A stretch of DNA of 64,000 bases, from NCBI RefSeq assembly GCF_040253615.1, contig NZ_JBEJGY010000004.1:2666001-2730000 (forward strand). Reading direction: 5' to 3'. The stretch comes from Streptomyces sp. Edi4. Its GTDB lineage: Bacteria > Actinomycetota > Actinomycetes > Streptomycetales > Streptomycetaceae. A program made the translations under genes and the position numbers. Shown here in pieces: positions 27,978-37,465 of the stretch (positions are counted from its first letter, which is position 1; each line of letters opens with the position of its first letter). The notes under the pieces are model-generated. The model searched no databases and was not told the DNA's origin. It worked only from the letters and a program-made list of their open reading frames with translations.

Positions 27978-29390
27978 TTACTGACCGGCCGTCTTCTTCT
28001 TGCGGAGGAAGAACACCGCGCCGCCACCGACCAGCACCAGGGCGACCGCCGCGCCGGCGATCATCGGGGTGGAGCTGGAGCTGCCGGTCTCGGCCAGGTT
28101 GGTGCCGCCGGTGGTCCCGGTCGAGCTGCCGCCGGCCGAGGCGGGGCTGGGCTTGGACGCCGGGGTGGACGCGGCGGGCGTGGGCGTACCGCTGCCGGCC
28201 GTCTTGCAGTCCAGTACGCCGGTGAAGTGCTGGCCGGCCAGGTCGAAGGAGTACGTGGCGTCCTCGGCGACCGGCATGAACAGCGTCTGGGCGGAGTTCG
28301 GCGGGACCGTGCCCAGCTTCTTGTCGAGCACGACCACGTCGAACGGCTTGTCGCCCTTGTTGCTCACGGCGATGTCAAGGCCGCCCTTGACGCAGTTGTT
28401 CTTGACCGTGACGGCCGGGGCGGTGCCCCACTTGGCCATGGCGACCGCGGTCACCGGCACGTCGCTGGTGCCGGCCAGGATGAACGTCTGGCTCTTGATC
28501 TGGCCGTCGCTGATGAACGCGCGGCCGACCGGAACCTTGGTCTGCGTGGTCGCGGTCACCTTGACGGAGCCGTCCGGGGTGCCCTTGGGCACCTTGAAGT
28601 AGACCTCGGTGCCGTCGGAGGCGGAGGTGATGACCTTGCCGTCCTTGTCGGTGAGCTGCACGCCGGCCGGGGCGCCCGGCGCGAGGCCCAGGGTCACCTT
28701 GCTGGCGGAGGCGTTGGTGTGGACCGTGAGGGGACCGACCTCGCCACCGGCGAGACCGGAGACCGCGTCCTTGTCGAAGGCCAGGGATGCCTTGGGCTCC
28801 TTGTACGCCTTCGGGTCCGCCTCCTTGAGCAGCTTCGCCATCAGCTTCGCGGCGGCCGGGTTCTCGGGCATCGCCTTGGCGTTGTCGGAGAGCGTCCAGA
28901 TCGCGGCCTGGGTGCCGGCGGCGGCCGTCTCCTTGGTGAGGCCCGCGCCGAGCTCGCCCGGGGTCTTGGCCGGGTAGGAGTTCTGGAGGATCCAGTTGAT
29001 CTTCCCGGCGGCCTCCTCCTTGCCCGCGAGCGAGGACTCCGCCCAGGTGACCTCCTTGTAGCTGGAGTTGGCCACCGTGCCGTGGTTCAGGTCGATGCAG
29101 TACGTCTGTATGACGCCCGCGCCGTCGACCTTGAGCTCGAAGAGCCCGCCCTTGGGGTGCGTCACGACGCCCTTGGCGTCGGTGATGTCCACCGTGTCGC
29201 CCACCGCGACGTCGGCGCTCTTCAGGGTGGCGTGCGCACCGGACGACGAGGCGGCGGGCTTGCCGTCCGCGCTGGCCGCGCCGGCGCCGGCTATCGCACC
29301 GACCGCGACGAGACCTGAGACGGCTGTGACGGTGGCGAGGCGCAGCGCACCCCGCTTGCGGGCGGAAGGCCCGTGAACGGCTGAAAACAC
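27978..29390 (-). CDS. Thioester-domain (TQXA) surface protein with LAETG sortase signal
   Basis: 470 residues. A Sec signal peptide covers about residues 1-42. The thioester domain has Cys98 in TYCIDL and Gln161 in TQAAIW; these form an internal Cys-Gln thioester used for covalent attachment to a target surface. Beta-sandwich stalk regions follow, then a Ser/Thr/Pro linker, LAETG at 432-436, a hydrophobic segment and the RKKK tail. LAxTG is the signal for class E sortases in Streptomyces. The start is GTG 29390 with GAAGGGG upstream. No sortase gene is adjacent. Confidence 0.92.
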   Translation of the reverse strand: MFSAVHGPSARKRGALRLATVTAVSGLVAVGAIAGAGAASADGKPAASSSGAHATLKSADVAVGDTVDITDAKGVVTHPKGGLFELKVDGAGVIQTYCIDLNHGTVANSSYKEVTWAESSLAGKEEAAGKINWILQNSYPAKTPGELGAGLTKETAAAGTQAAIWTLSDNAKAMPENPAAAKLMAKLLKEADPKAYKEPKASLAFDKDAVSGLAGGEVGPLTVHTNASASKVTLGLAPGAPAGVQLTDKDGKVITSASDGTEVYFKVPKGTPDGSVKVTATTQTKVPVGRAFISDGQIKSQTFILAGTSDVPVTAVAMAKWGTAPAVTVKNNCVKGGLDIAVSNKGDKPFDVVVLDKKLGTVPPNSAQTLFMPVAEDATYSFDLAGQHFTGVLDCKTAGSGTPTPAASTPASKPSPASAGGSSTGTTGGTNLAETGSSSSTPMIAGAAVALVLVGGGAVFFLRKKKTAGQ

Positions 29391-29497
29391 AGAATTCCCC
29401 TTCGGGCGAGGCTCTTTCGCATGTGGTGCGCGTGCACAGAGGTGCGCGTTGGGGGAAGTGCCTCGCCGGCAGACTCAAGTGCCCCGTGAGTACGCGG

Positions 29498-29512
29498 GAA
29501 TCCTAGGGATTC
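29498..29512 (-). promoter_or_regulatory. Possible -10 region within an inverted repeat
   Basis: GAATCC-TAG-GGATTC is a perfect inverted repeat. On the minus strand it contains TAGGAT (29500-29505), the consensus -10 for the main Streptomyces sigma factor, about 110 bases before the surface-protein GTG. A good -35 is not visible at 17-18 bases, so the promoter call is tentative. Confidence 0.4.
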
Positions 29513-29542
29513 GGAAGACGACGTTTCGCGGTCATGACATCA

Positions 29543-29571
29543 GATAACCATTCCGATTCGCAATCGTTATC
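29543..29571. promoter_or_regulatory. Imperfect 29-bp palindrome, possible operator
   Basis: Arms GATAACCATT and AATCGTTATC match at 9 of 10 positions around a 9-base spacer. A second, offset palindrome CGATT-CGC-AATCG overlaps it. The patch is far more AT-rich than its surroundings and lies upstream of the surface-protein promoter, as expected for a repressor site. Confidence 0.5.
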
Positions 29572-29746
29572 CCGGAACACGTGTGCCAAGCGACGTTGTC
29601 GACAAATCCCCGGCACAGATGGGGAGTTTCGGTACATCGGCGCTCGCTGCCCGTCCCCCCGGCGCGGCACCGGCCGGCCCTCCGCGGGACCCTCCGCCCA
29701 GGCACCGCCGCGCCGCCTCCCCCGTGGATCCCCCAAGTGAGCGCGC

Positions 29747-30322
29747 CTAGAAGCCCATCACGGCCGTGTCCGAAACTGTGGCCGAAACCGACTCCCATAC
29801 CACCGGCGCACCCCCGCTGACCGCACCCCCGCTGACCGCACCCGCCAAGGCGCCACCCGGCTCCCCCGCCCCTGCCGCCCCCGAGGAGCCCGCCGCCGAG
29901 CCCGGGCCCGCCCCACTCAGCTCCCCCTGGCGCACGGCCCGTTCGGCCGGGGCGGCCTCGCCCTTGAACACCCGCCGGAACGCGCTGGTGCCCCGCGTCA
30001 TGTCGTGCCCGATCGCCACCGCGTCCACGTCCGCCGAGAACCGGCGCGAGCCGTCCTCGCGTTCCTCATCACGCACTTTCAGGCGGCCGTGCACCAGCAG
30101 GGGTTCGCCGACCGCCACCGAGCCCGTCAGATTCTTTCCGAGGGTCCGCGCCGCCCACACCGTGTAGAAGCTCGTCACCCCGTCCACCCAGCACTGCTTC
30201 TCGCGGTCGAAGCGGCGCGCGCTCACCGCGAGCCGGAGCCTCGCTGCCCCGCCGGTCGGCGTCTCGCGCCACTCCACCTGCGTGGCCACGTTGCCGACCA
30301 GCGTCACCATCGTCTCGTTCAC
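29747..30322 (-). CDS. ssb: Single-stranded DNA-binding protein, second paralogue type (SsbB-like)
   Basis: 191 residues. The OB fold spans about 1-110: ETMVTLVGNVATQVEWRET, LRLAVSARRFDREKQCW and FYTVWAARTLGKNL are typical SSB strands. The tail is Gly/Ala-rich and lacks the acidic DDDIPF end of the replicative SSB, ending instead in SDTAVMGF, so it is more like the SsbB paralogue active during sporulation. I took GTG 30322, with GAGAG upstream; ATG 30310 is an alternative. The gene is 157 bases downstream of the GTPase pair. Confidence 0.88.
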   Translation of the reverse strand: MNETMVTLVGNVATQVEWRETPTGGAARLRLAVSARRFDREKQCWVDGVTSFYTVWAARTLGKNLTGSVAVGEPLLVHGRLKVRDEEREDGSRRFSADVDAVAIGHDMTRGTSAFRRVFKGEAAPAERAVRQGELSGAGPGSAAGSSGAAGAGEPGGALAGAVSGGAVSGGAPVVWESVSATVSDTAVMGF

Positions 30323-30479
30323 TGCTCTCAACCCCCGTGCCCGTCCAAACCGCTGGGCCCTGCTCGCGCCGGACACCGGCGGGTGTGAAAAGCCCCGCCC
30401 AGTCCGGCCGTCGATCGAACCCTTGCGCTGTCGATCTCCATGCTGGACCGGACGGGGAGTCCGTGCCGGGGCCTGTGGA

Positions 30480-32231
30480 TTACCGCCGGGTTGTGGACAA
30501 CCCGCTCACCCCCGTGGCGCGCGTGGCTCCCGCGCCCACCACCGCCGCGTACTGTTCCCGCACTTCGCGATAGCGCAGCAACTCGGCCGCCAGCGGATCG
30601 AGGACCTTGGCCCGCCCGCAGGCCGCAGCGGCCTCCCTGAGCCTGCGTTCGGCCTCCTGCCCGTAGCGGCGCCCGGGCCCGCGCGCCGCCACCGCGCACG
30701 CCCACTCCACCAGCGGCCCCCCGACCACGCCCGCCAGCATCACCAGCGCGGGCACCACGAGCCCCGGCGTGAGCACCCCGAGGATCTGGCCCAGCAGCCA
30801 GAGCCCGCCCACGATCTGAATGGCCGTCATCGTCATCTGGGCCAGCACGGCCGCAGGCCACCACGGCGGCCGGGGCGAGGCGCCGCGCTCCAGCTCCTCC
30901 CGCACCGCGAGCTCGTCCAGGGCCTCCGCAAGCCCCTCCGCGCCCCGTACCGCCGCCTCGCGCACGGACTGCGCCCAGGGCGCGGGAAGCCCCGCGGTGG
31001 CGTGGTCGGCGACCGTACGCACCGCCTGCTCGACGCGCTGGCGCGCGGTGACCTGCTCCTCGACGGGGGCATCGGAGCGCGGGCGCTGGGTGGCGGGGAC
31101 GCGGATGCGGTCGTACCAGCGCCACAGCCGCAGCCACGGCGTCCCGCACGCGCGCTGGGCGCCCAGGCGCCATTCGCGTTCGGCGGCCTCCCCCGCAGCG
31201 GTGGCGCCGACCGCGCGGGCGAGGCGGTCGGCGAATTCGTCGCGGGCCCGTTCGCCGAGCCCGGGCCGCCCGTCGGCGACGTACAGCGGACGCAGTTCGG
31301 CCGCGGCCCGGTCCACGTCGGCGGCCAGTCTGCGACCCGCCGCGCCGCGCTCGCGCACGAAGTGACCGAGCTGTTCGCGCAGTTCGGCGACGCCCTGGCC
31401 GGTCAGGGCGGACAGCGCGAGCACGCAGGCGCCGGGCTCGCCGTGCTCGCCGAGCGCCACGCCGTCCTCGTCGAGCAGCCGGCGCAGATCGTCCAGGACC
31501 TGGTCGGCGGCGTCGCCGGGCAGCCGGTCCACCTGGTTCAGGACGACGAAGCTGACCTCGGCGTGGCCCGCCATCGGGCGCAGGTAGCGCTCGTGCAGCA
31601 CGGCGTCCGCGTACTTCTCGGGGTCCACGACCCACACGATCGCGTCCACCAGGGCGAGCACCCGGTCGGCGGCCTCGCGGTGCGTGACGAGCGCGGAATC
31701 GAGATCGGGCAGGTCCACAAGGACCAGGCCCTCCAGATCGCCGCCACCCGCCGTCTCCAGCGGGCGCCTGCGCAGCCGGCCGGGGATGCCGAGCCGGTCG
31801 AGCAGCCCGGCGGCGCCGTCGGTCCAGCTGCACGCGATGGGCGCGCCGGTGGTCGGCCGGCGCAGCCCGGTGTCCGAGATCTGGCTTCTGGCAAGGGCGT
31901 TGAAGAGGGTGGACTTGCCGCTTCCGGTGGCGCCCGCGACGGCGACCACGGTGTGCCGCGCGGACAGGCGCTGGCGGGCGGACGCCTCGTCCAGCACCCG
32001 CCCGGCCTCCGCGAGCGCCTGCTCGTCGAGGCGCGTACGGGAGAGGCCGACCAGTTCGCGCAGCGCGTCCAGGCGTCCGCGCACCGCGCCCGCGTAGGGC
32101 CCGCCGATGGGTTCGAACGCGGCGTCCCGCGCCTGTTCGCCGTCCTCGGCGGCGGGTGACATCTCGCCGGGCTCGGCGGCGCGCCGCGCGATCAGCCCGT
32201 CGGCCCAGCGGTCCTCGACGTCCTGCGTCAT
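30480..32231 (-). CDS. Dynamin-like/YfjP-family GTPase with two C-terminal TM segments
   Basis: 583 residues. P-loop GATGSGKST (near residue 100), LVDLPDLDS and LNQVDRLPG are the G1, G3 and G4 motifs. A helical stalk follows, then two hydrophobic segments ([19 protein letters not shown] and [16 protein letters not shown]) near residues 470-520 and a basic helical tail. Streptomyces encode a pair of dynamin-like proteins, DynA and DynB, that stabilise Z-rings at sporulation septa; this adjacent pair is a good candidate, but which is which cannot be decided here. Its ATG overlaps the upstream partner's stop. Confidence 0.8.
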   Translation of the reverse strand: MTQDVEDRWADGLIARRAAEPGEMSPAAEDGEQARDAAFEPIGGPYAGAVRGRLDALRELVGLSRTRLDEQALAEAGRVLDEASARQRLSARHTVVAVAGATGSGKSTLFNALARSQISDTGLRRPTTGAPIACSWTDGAAGLLDRLGIPGRLRRRPLETAGGGDLEGLVLVDLPDLDSALVTHREAADRVLALVDAIVWVVDPEKYADAVLHERYLRPMAGHAEVSFVVLNQVDRLPGDAADQVLDDLRRLLDEDGVALGEHGEPGACVLALSALTGQGVAELREQLGHFVRERGAAGRRLAADVDRAAAELRPLYVADGRPGLGERARDEFADRLARAVGATAAGEAAEREWRLGAQRACGTPWLRLWRWYDRIRVPATQRPRSDAPVEEQVTARQRVEQAVRTVADHATAGLPAPWAQSVREAAVRGAEGLAEALDELAVREELERGASPRPPWWPAAVLAQMTMTAIQIVGGLWLLGQILGVLTPGLVVPALVMLAGVVGGPLVEWACAVAARGPGRRYGQEAERRLREAAAACGRAKVLDPLAAELLRYREVREQYAAVVGAGATRATGVSGLSTTRR

Positions 32232-33841
32232 GCCGCTTTCCTCTCCTTCTGCACCACGGACAGGGCGGCGATCAGCCCGGCCTGCGGCTCGGGTGTCACC
32301 TCAAGGGCGTCCAGCGGCGCGAGCCGCCGTTCACGTTCGGCGCCGAGCACCTGGTCGATGTACGTGGCGACGAGTTCGCCGCCCTTGTCGCGCAGCCGCA
32401 GCGCGCCCTGGGCGCCGATCCGCTCGGCAAGACGCTCCCCCGCCCTGCGGGCCCTGCGGCCGCCGAGCAGGGCCGCGGCGAGCAGCGCGGCCACGGTCTC
32501 GGGGTCGGGCGCCACCGAGCGCTCCATCTCCCGCACCTCGTCCTCGGCCAGCTCCTCCAGGACCCGCCGCCAGCGCCGCACCGCGAGCCCGATGCGGTCC
32601 TCGGGGTCCTGGTGGCGGCCGGCGTCGGCGAACCGCCCCGCCGCCGGCTCCCGCGCCCAGGCCGCCCTGACCCGCTCGTCGGCGGCGGCCGCCGCGCACC
32701 GCAGGAGTTCGGCGAGGCTGTCCACGAGCGCGTCAAGGAGCTCGCCGGCGGACGCGCCGCCGGGGTGGGCGCGCCAGCGGGTGAGCGCGTCCCCGGCCAG
32801 CACCTCACCGGCCCGCAGGCGCCGCCGCACCCGCTCACCCTCCTTGGCGTACGCGTCCTCGACCGCGCCGGTGAGGCGGACGGCGGCGGCGTACTGCGCG
32901 GCGACGGCCGAAGCGAGCTCCGGCATCCGGGCGTTGAGCGATTCGATGGCGCCGGACGCGGTGCGGGCGACGGCCTGCTGGCGGGCGGCGGGGTCCTGGC
33001 TGCGGTGGGTGAGCCAGGTGCGCAGCGCGGCGACGGCGGTGGAGGGCAGCAGGCCGTGCGAGGCGCCCGCGGATTCGGGCAGTTCGGGCACGGTGAAGCG
33101 CGGCACGTCACCGAGCCCGGCGCGGGTGAGCAACGCGCCGTACTGCCGCGACACTTCGGCGAGCACCTGATGGGGCACCCGGTCCAGGACGGTGATGAGA
33201 GTGGCGTCGTACTCCTTGGCGGTACGCAGCAGGTGCCAGGGCACCGCGTCGGCGTAGCGGGACGCGGTGGTGACCATGACCCAGACGTCGGCGGCGCAGA
33301 TGAGTTCGGCGGCCAGGACGCGGTTGCTGACGATCAGTGAGTCGATGTCGGGCGCGTCCAGCAGGGCGAGCCCGCGCGGCAGGGTGGTGGCGGTCTCCAC
33401 GCGTACGGTGCCGTCGTCGTCCCCGCCCGGCAGGTCCTCGGGTTCGGCGTCCTCGTGCTGCTGGGGCAGCCAGACGCGGGTGAGCCCGGGCAGCACCCGC
33501 ACACCGGCGAACCACTCCTTGTCGTCGGGGTGGCAGACGAGCACGGGCGTACGCGTGGTGGGGCGCAGCACGCCCGCCTGGCTCACCCGGCGTCCCACAA
33601 GGGAGTTGACGAGCGTGGACTTCCCCGCGCCGGTGGAACCGCCGATGACCGCGAGCAGCGGGGCTTCGGGGTCGCGCAGGCGGGGCAGCAGATAGTCGTC
33701 GAGCTGTGCGAGCAGTTCGCCGCGGGTCTGCCGGGCACGTGGCGCCCCCGGCAGGGGCAGCGGGAGGCGCACGGCGGCGACACTGTCGCGCAGGGCGGAG
33801 AGTGCGTCGATGAGCTGAGGCCGTACGTCCAAGGTCACCAC
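32228..33841 (-). CDS. Dynamin-like GTPase, partner of the downstream membrane GTPase
   Basis: 537 residues. G1 [14 protein letters not shown]3 LLDAPDIDS and a G4-like VLDRVPH are present; the remainder is long helices with Arg/Ala-rich stretches. There is no clear TM segment apart from a short hydrophobic [12 protein letters not shown] near residue 445. Two consecutive GTG codons (33841 and 33838) are possible starts; neither has a good Shine-Dalgarno. It is the first gene of the two-GTPase operon. Tandem GTPases of this type act as obligate partners. Confidence 0.78.
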   Translation of the reverse strand: MVTLDVRPQLIDALSALRDSVAAVRLPLPLPGAPRARQTRGELLAQLDDYLLPRLRDPEAPLLAVIGGSTGAGKSTLVNSLVGRRVSQAGVLRPTTRTPVLVCHPDDKEWFAGVRVLPGLTRVWLPQQHEDAEPEDLPGGDDDGTVRVETATTLPRGLALLDAPDIDSLIVSNRVLAAELICAADVWVMVTTASRYADAVPWHLLRTAKEYDATLITVLDRVPHQVLAEVSRQYGALLTRAGLGDVPRFTVPELPESAGASHGLLPSTAVAALRTWLTHRSQDPAARQQAVARTASGAIESLNARMPELASAVAAQYAAAVRLTGAVEDAYAKEGERVRRRLRAGEVLAGDALTRWRAHPGGASAGELLDALVDSLAELLRCAAAAADERVRAAWAREPAAGRFADAGRHQDPEDRIGLAVRRWRRVLEELAEDEVREMERSVAPDPETVAALLAAALLGGRRARRAGERLAERIGAQGALRLRDKGGELVATYIDQVLGAERERRLAPLDALEVTPEPQAGLIAALSVVQKERKAA

Positions 33842-34197
33842 ATGCGAAGAATGCCCAATTTTGGCGGCTTTTTGAAGCGTATGGCTACTTCCGCGCGCGT
33901 CCGTACGCCGCCAGGACGCACCGAACGGACAGATGGGACACAGGGGACGAGTGGGACGCAGGCATAACGAGTGCACAACACCCTGGGCCACGAGCGCCAA
34001 AACCGCTGCGGGATTCGCACCTGCCTGCGATTATCGGTTCGCTTCACCGAACCTCCACATCGTGCCACGCAGGTGAAGCAACCGGGACGAGGTGACAGGA
34101 GCCCTATCCTTGTCCCCGGCAAGGTCACCGGCCCGGGACCCGCCCCGGACCGACAACCCTGCCGCCCGGGACCCCAGCCCCACCGAGGCCCCGCCCG
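33842..34197. other. Gap between the GTPase operon and tRNA-Arg
   Basis: 356 bases without a supported gene. It should hold the divergent promoters of the GTPase pair and the tRNA. A GGTTCG-CTTCAC-CGAACC inverted repeat is at 34036-34053. CTATCCT near 34102 could be the tRNA -10, but its distance from the tRNA is long. Confidence 0.5.
34036..34053. promoter_or_regulatory. Inverted repeat upstream of tRNA-Arg
   Basis: Six-base perfect arms GGTTCG/CGAACC with a 6-base spacer, within an AT-richer stretch. Either an operator or a small hairpin; nothing decides between them. Confidence 0.35.
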
Positions 34198-34273
34198 GCC
34201 CCCGTAGCTCAGTGGATAGAGCAGGCGCCTTCTAAGCGCTTGGCCGCAGGTTCGAGTCCTGCCGGGGGCACCA
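34198..34273 (+). tRNA. tRNA-Arg (anticodon TCT), CCA encoded
   Basis: Acceptor arms GCCCCCG and CGGGGGC pair fully; D arm GCTC-AGTGGATA-GAGC; anticodon arm GGCGC-CTTCTAA-GCGCT with anticodon TCT; T arm GCAGG-TTCGAGT-CCTGC; discriminator A and encoded CCA. An integrase gene lies just beyond the 3' end, so the 3' half is a probable attachment site. Confidence 0.96.
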
Positions 34274-34480
34274 CTGACGTCACGTCAGCTTGGCTGTGTT
34301 TTGGCTGGTCAGACCGTGTATGACCCGCGCAGATCTCCAGCGTACGCCGCTTCGTCGGAAGGTGCGGGAGTCCGGCTAGCACCGGCTGAAACTGGGCCTC
34401 TACGGGTGTCTGTCCCCCATGCGTCCCCCAGCCTCCCCGCCCAAATGCACCCGAAGGGCACCCTGCCGAGCAACGCCGAA

Positions 34481-34522
34481 GGGCGGTGCGGGACCCCGTC
34501 TTCGTGGGGTCCCGCACCGCCC
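34481..34522 (-). terminator. Long hairpin downstream of the integrase
   Basis: Perfect 17-base arms (34481-34497 and 34506-34522) around an 8-base loop, 16 bases after the minus-strand integrase stop. It insulates the integrase transcript from the tRNA. Confidence 0.85.
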
Positions 34523-34537
34523 TCGACCGCATCCGGC

Positions 34538-35929
34538 TTAACCCGCCTCGGGGACGTACCGGATGCCTTCGATCTGCTTCAGATAGTTGGCCAGCTGCCC
34601 GGCAATGCACCTCGCGTAGATAGCGAGGAGCACGGGCACGCTGTTCCCCGCCCACTCGGCGACCTGGGCCGGGGGTATGCCCTTGTTGAGCCACGCCGTG
34701 AGGCAGGTGTGGCGGCAGTCATACACACGCTTGCCTGCGGGCGACTTGAACTCGTGAGGCTTTAGAACAGCCTTTCGGGCCTTCTCCCAGACCCGTCGGA
34801 ACACCGAGCCCGCCAGCATGCCGCCGTTCTCTCCAGGGAAGAGGAGGTCGGTCGGCTTGAGCTTGTAGCGGTCGATGATCTCGCGCAGGAAGGCGACGAG
34901 GTCGGGGTGGATGGGCACAGTTCGTGTGTCGCCCTCGGCTCGCCCCTTCAGGTCGCGGTCGTCATGGGGATCACCACTGTCGGTCCACTGGCTGCCGACC
35001 TCCGGCCGGGCCTTATGGACGATGAACTCGCCCCAGCCCGTTTCGGGGAGAGTGGCGTCGCTGACGTGCAGCGCGACGGCTTCCTCCGGTCGAAGTCCGG
35101 CGTAGCACAGAGTGGCGAAGAAGGCCCGGTAGATGAGCCCCCGCCGAGGGCGCTGACCGATCCAGTCGAGGAGCGCGGTGACCTGCTCCGGGTTCAGCAG
35201 CGAACGCTTGTCGATGGCCTGCGCAACCTTGGGGGCACCGCCTCCACTGCCCTTCCCCTTCGGCAGGGGGTTCTGGCGCAGGATGCCGTGACGAACGGCG
35301 TACTCCATCGCCAGGTTCATGATCCGCCGATTGCGGGTCACGGAGCTGGCCGCCGCGGCAGTGCCGTCTAGCAGGGTTCCGAGAGCGGAGACGACCGTGT
35401 CGATTCGGTCCGACTGCTCCCACGCTGCCATCGACAGCGTGTTGCGCTGGACCCAGTCGAGGATGACACGCACCTCGTCCGGTATCGGCTCCTCGGGGTT
35501 GGTCCGGCGCTTGGAGTTGAAGGCCCACTCGCGCAGCGCCGTACGCACCTTGACCGGATCAAACTGCTTCGGGGGCGTCCGGAGCAAGGCGATGGTCGCA
35601 GGGGTCAGCGCCTTCGCCACGTTCTTCCGCTGGTTCGCGGAGAAATGCGGCCACGTCTTGTCGACGAACTCAACGGCGAAGTCAAACCAGTTGGTATCCG
35701 CCGCCTTACTGGAGTAAGAGATCGGCATGCCGGTCTCGGCGCCGAAAGGCTCGCCACGCTTGACTGCGGTCAACAGGTCGGAACGTCGGGCATCCGCGAG
35801 TGCCTTGGTCGGGTAGGTCTTGCTGTGCTTTTTGGTGCCGACCTTCCAGACCACCTTGTAGGTGTATCCGTTCGCTCGCGTCCGGCGCTCGATGTTGTAG
35901 ATCCGTACGTCAAACGTGCCATCAATCAA
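34538..35929 (-). CDS. int: Tyrosine site-specific recombinase (integrase)
   Basis: 463 residues. An N-terminal arm-binding region (about 1-60), a SAM-like core-binding domain, and a catalytic domain with Arg in GLRPEEAVAL, the DCRHTCLT box (Arg-His, with Tyr where the first His usually is) and the nucleophile Tyr, about residue 438, in LAIYARC. This is the pattern of Streptomyces integrases that insert in tRNA 3' ends. The start is TTG 35929, which shares four bases (TTGA) with the stop of the small upstream gene; no ATG or GTG is better placed. Confidence 0.92.
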   Translation of the reverse strand: MIDGTFDVRIYNIERRTRANGYTYKVVWKVGTKKHSKTYPTKALADARRSDLLTAVKRGEPFGAETGMPISYSSKAADTNWFDFAVEFVDKTWPHFSANQRKNVAKALTPATIALLRTPPKQFDPVKVRTALREWAFNSKRRTNPEEPIPDEVRVILDWVQRNTLSMAAWEQSDRIDTVVSALGTLLDGTAAAASSVTRNRRIMNLAMEYAVRHGILRQNPLPKGKGSGGGAPKVAQAIDKRSLLNPEQVTALLDWIGQRPRRGLIYRAFFATLCYAGLRPEEAVALHVSDATLPETGWGEFIVHKARPEVGSQWTDSGDPHDDRDLKGRAEGDTRTVPIHPDLVAFLREIIDRYKLKPTDLLFPGENGGMLAGSVFRRVWEKARKAVLKPHEFKSPAGKRVYDCRHTCLTAWLNKGIPPAQVAEWAGNSVPVLLAIYARCIAGQLANYLKQIEGIRYVPEAG

Positions 35930-36123
35930 GAGGCGTCCTCACAATCACTAAGCCAATTTTCGAAATCGCTACGCCGTATCCGGAGACTTCCGTTGGGAAG
36001 TCGGATGCAGCGCGGTCCTCGCCCCTTCTGTCGCCAGTCGTAGAAGGTGGATCGAGCTATCCCCAGCTCGCCACACACGTCATCGACCGTCAGCTTTGCC
36101 CCAGGCCGCACCGCTACCGCCAT
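35926..36123 (-). CDS. xis: AlpA/Xis-type helix-turn-helix protein (excisionase)
   Basis: 65 residues. LTVDDVCGELGIARSTFYDWRQKGRGP is an intact MerR-like winged helix-turn-helix, followed by LRIRRSDFENWL, the usual end of AlpA/excisionase proteins. GAGGTG lies 6 bases before ATG 36123. It is translationally coupled to the integrase and would direct excision of the island or control int expression. Confidence 0.88.
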   Translation of the reverse strand: MAVAVRPGAKLTVDDVCGELGIARSTFYDWRQKGRGPRCIRLPNGSLRIRRSDFENWLSDCEDAS

Positions 36124-37015
36124 GCCGGCACCTCGCAGACACCGAGGGCAAGGCTCGGTGTCGTCTCAGGGAGGAAAAGGGCAGGGGGTATCGCGGATCG
36201 GCACATGGCAGGGTTTCCTTGCGGGGAGCGAGGAGCGACAGGGGCGCAGCAGCATCACCTCGCGCTGTCTGCGCCAGGAGGGCCGCCTGCCGGCGGCACG
36301 CGCTGCCTACGGCAGAGGAGCCGCAGCAGAACTGCCTCGCGCCTCCTCTTGCCAACGCGAAGCTGCCTGCGTCCGCCACGACTCCACCGCCAAGCGCAGC
36401 CGAAAAGCGAACACCTCAATGGTCGCGACGATCGCCGGTTTGGCTAACCGGCGATCGTCGTCTATGTTGCGCTCACCCCGACCCCGGGAGACGTCCCGTC
36501 CGCCGCCATAGGTGCCAGCCGGTGCGCGTTCAACTGCCCGATGTCCGCCTGGTCCTCGACCAGTAGATCTGCCTCGCAGAGGCGCTCAAGCCTCGCAGCG
36601 CCGACCCGTTCGGGCCGGTCAACCTGCGCGGAAAATGAACGCCCTGCCGAGCCGGGATTTCGTGCCACGCAGACGAGGATGCGGCGATCCAAGCGGTACC
36701 CACGCTGCACAAGGTCCTCACCGAAGAGGCCGACAGCACAGACGCACAGGCCGACGGCGGACGAAAGGGCCCCGCAATCCGACTGCGTTTGCGTCGACCA
36801 TGCGTTGGCAGCCCCCAGAGCAAAGGGGACTGCGGCGGTAGCTCGAACAGATCGGAGAGAGCGGGTCGACAGAACAGCCTCCTTACATTTCGCCCGGTGA
36901 GTTGCTGGCGGGCTCTATTCTTCCGGGGGTGTTGTACGTTGACATAGCTCCGGAGGGGAATCCAGTCTTTGCTGCAACTTCTTTGTCTGCCGTAGGCGAA
37001 TACGGCTGACAAGGA
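36124..37015. other. Gene-poor stretch inside the island
   Basis: 892 bases with no gene I can support. Codon usage in all frames is poor, and the GC content is uneven. It contains a strong hairpin (36426-36460). A possible coding remnant on the plus strand, about 36844-37009, ends in GVLYVDIAPEGNPVF-like sequence and a TGA just before the next remnant. It may be the worn-down 5' part of the recombinase-associated gene that follows. Confidence 0.55.
36426..36460. terminator. Perfect 15-bp hairpin in the gene-poor stretch
   Basis: Arms CGACGATCGCCGGTT and AACCGGCGATCGTCG with a 5-base loop, followed by TCTATGTT on the plus strand. No intact gene lies on either side, so it is probably a relic of a lost gene's terminator. 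Confidence 0.6.
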
Positions 37016-37465
37016 ATGGGGCATTCCGCAGCGCCACGACCAGAAGCCCCGGGATTTGCCGCCGACGCCTACCGGCATCGGGTGACGGCCGCGTCCAAGG
37101 AGTTCGCCGGCCAGGTGCTGACGAGCGACAAGCAGGCCCACGACCTGCTCGGCAATCCGCTGCTGCAGATCCACCACGGCGAGGGCATGACGTGCGTCCT
37201 CAACCCCAGGACCGCAGCCTGTCAGCTTCGCGGCGCGGTCGACGACCCGATGGTCACGCCGGACACGGACGACTGCCGTCCCAATTGTCTCTGCCTCGCC
37301 CACACTGATCGCGACATCGAGCACCACAGACAACAGGTGATCGAATTGGAAGAGGTCGTGGCCGACCCGCTCTCCCCGCCCATTCGGCACGCCCGCGAGC
37401 AGCGCGAGTTGGACCGCCTCAAGGCGATCATCGATGCCCATGAGAAGGGAGCGCAGGACCGGTGA
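37016..37465 (+). pseudogene. C-terminal remnant of a Streptomyces recombinase-associated protein
   Basis: 149 residues ending GEGMTCVLNPRTAACQL ... DCRPNCLCLAHTDRDI. This Cys-rich tail is typical of the long third protein in Streptomyces multi-recombinase modules, which is several hundred residues longer at its N-terminus. A stop (TGA at 37007) lies in frame just upstream, and the ATG has no proper ribosome-binding spacing, so this is most likely a truncated copy. Its end overlaps the next gene's GTG. Confidence 0.65.

Larger units (their letters stand above)
29391..29746. other. Upstream region of the surface-protein gene
   Basis: 356 bases between the surface-protein start and the ssb stop, with no supported gene. 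It carries a TAGGAT -10-like hexamer within an inverted repeat (29498-29512) and a longer imperfect palindrome in an AT-rich patch (29543-29571). Confidence 0.6.

Noticed and set aside
34209..34694. Minus-strand frame through the tRNA and integrase end
   Set aside because: It translates the complement of the tRNA (PPAGLEPAAKRLEGA), a known false-gene pattern.
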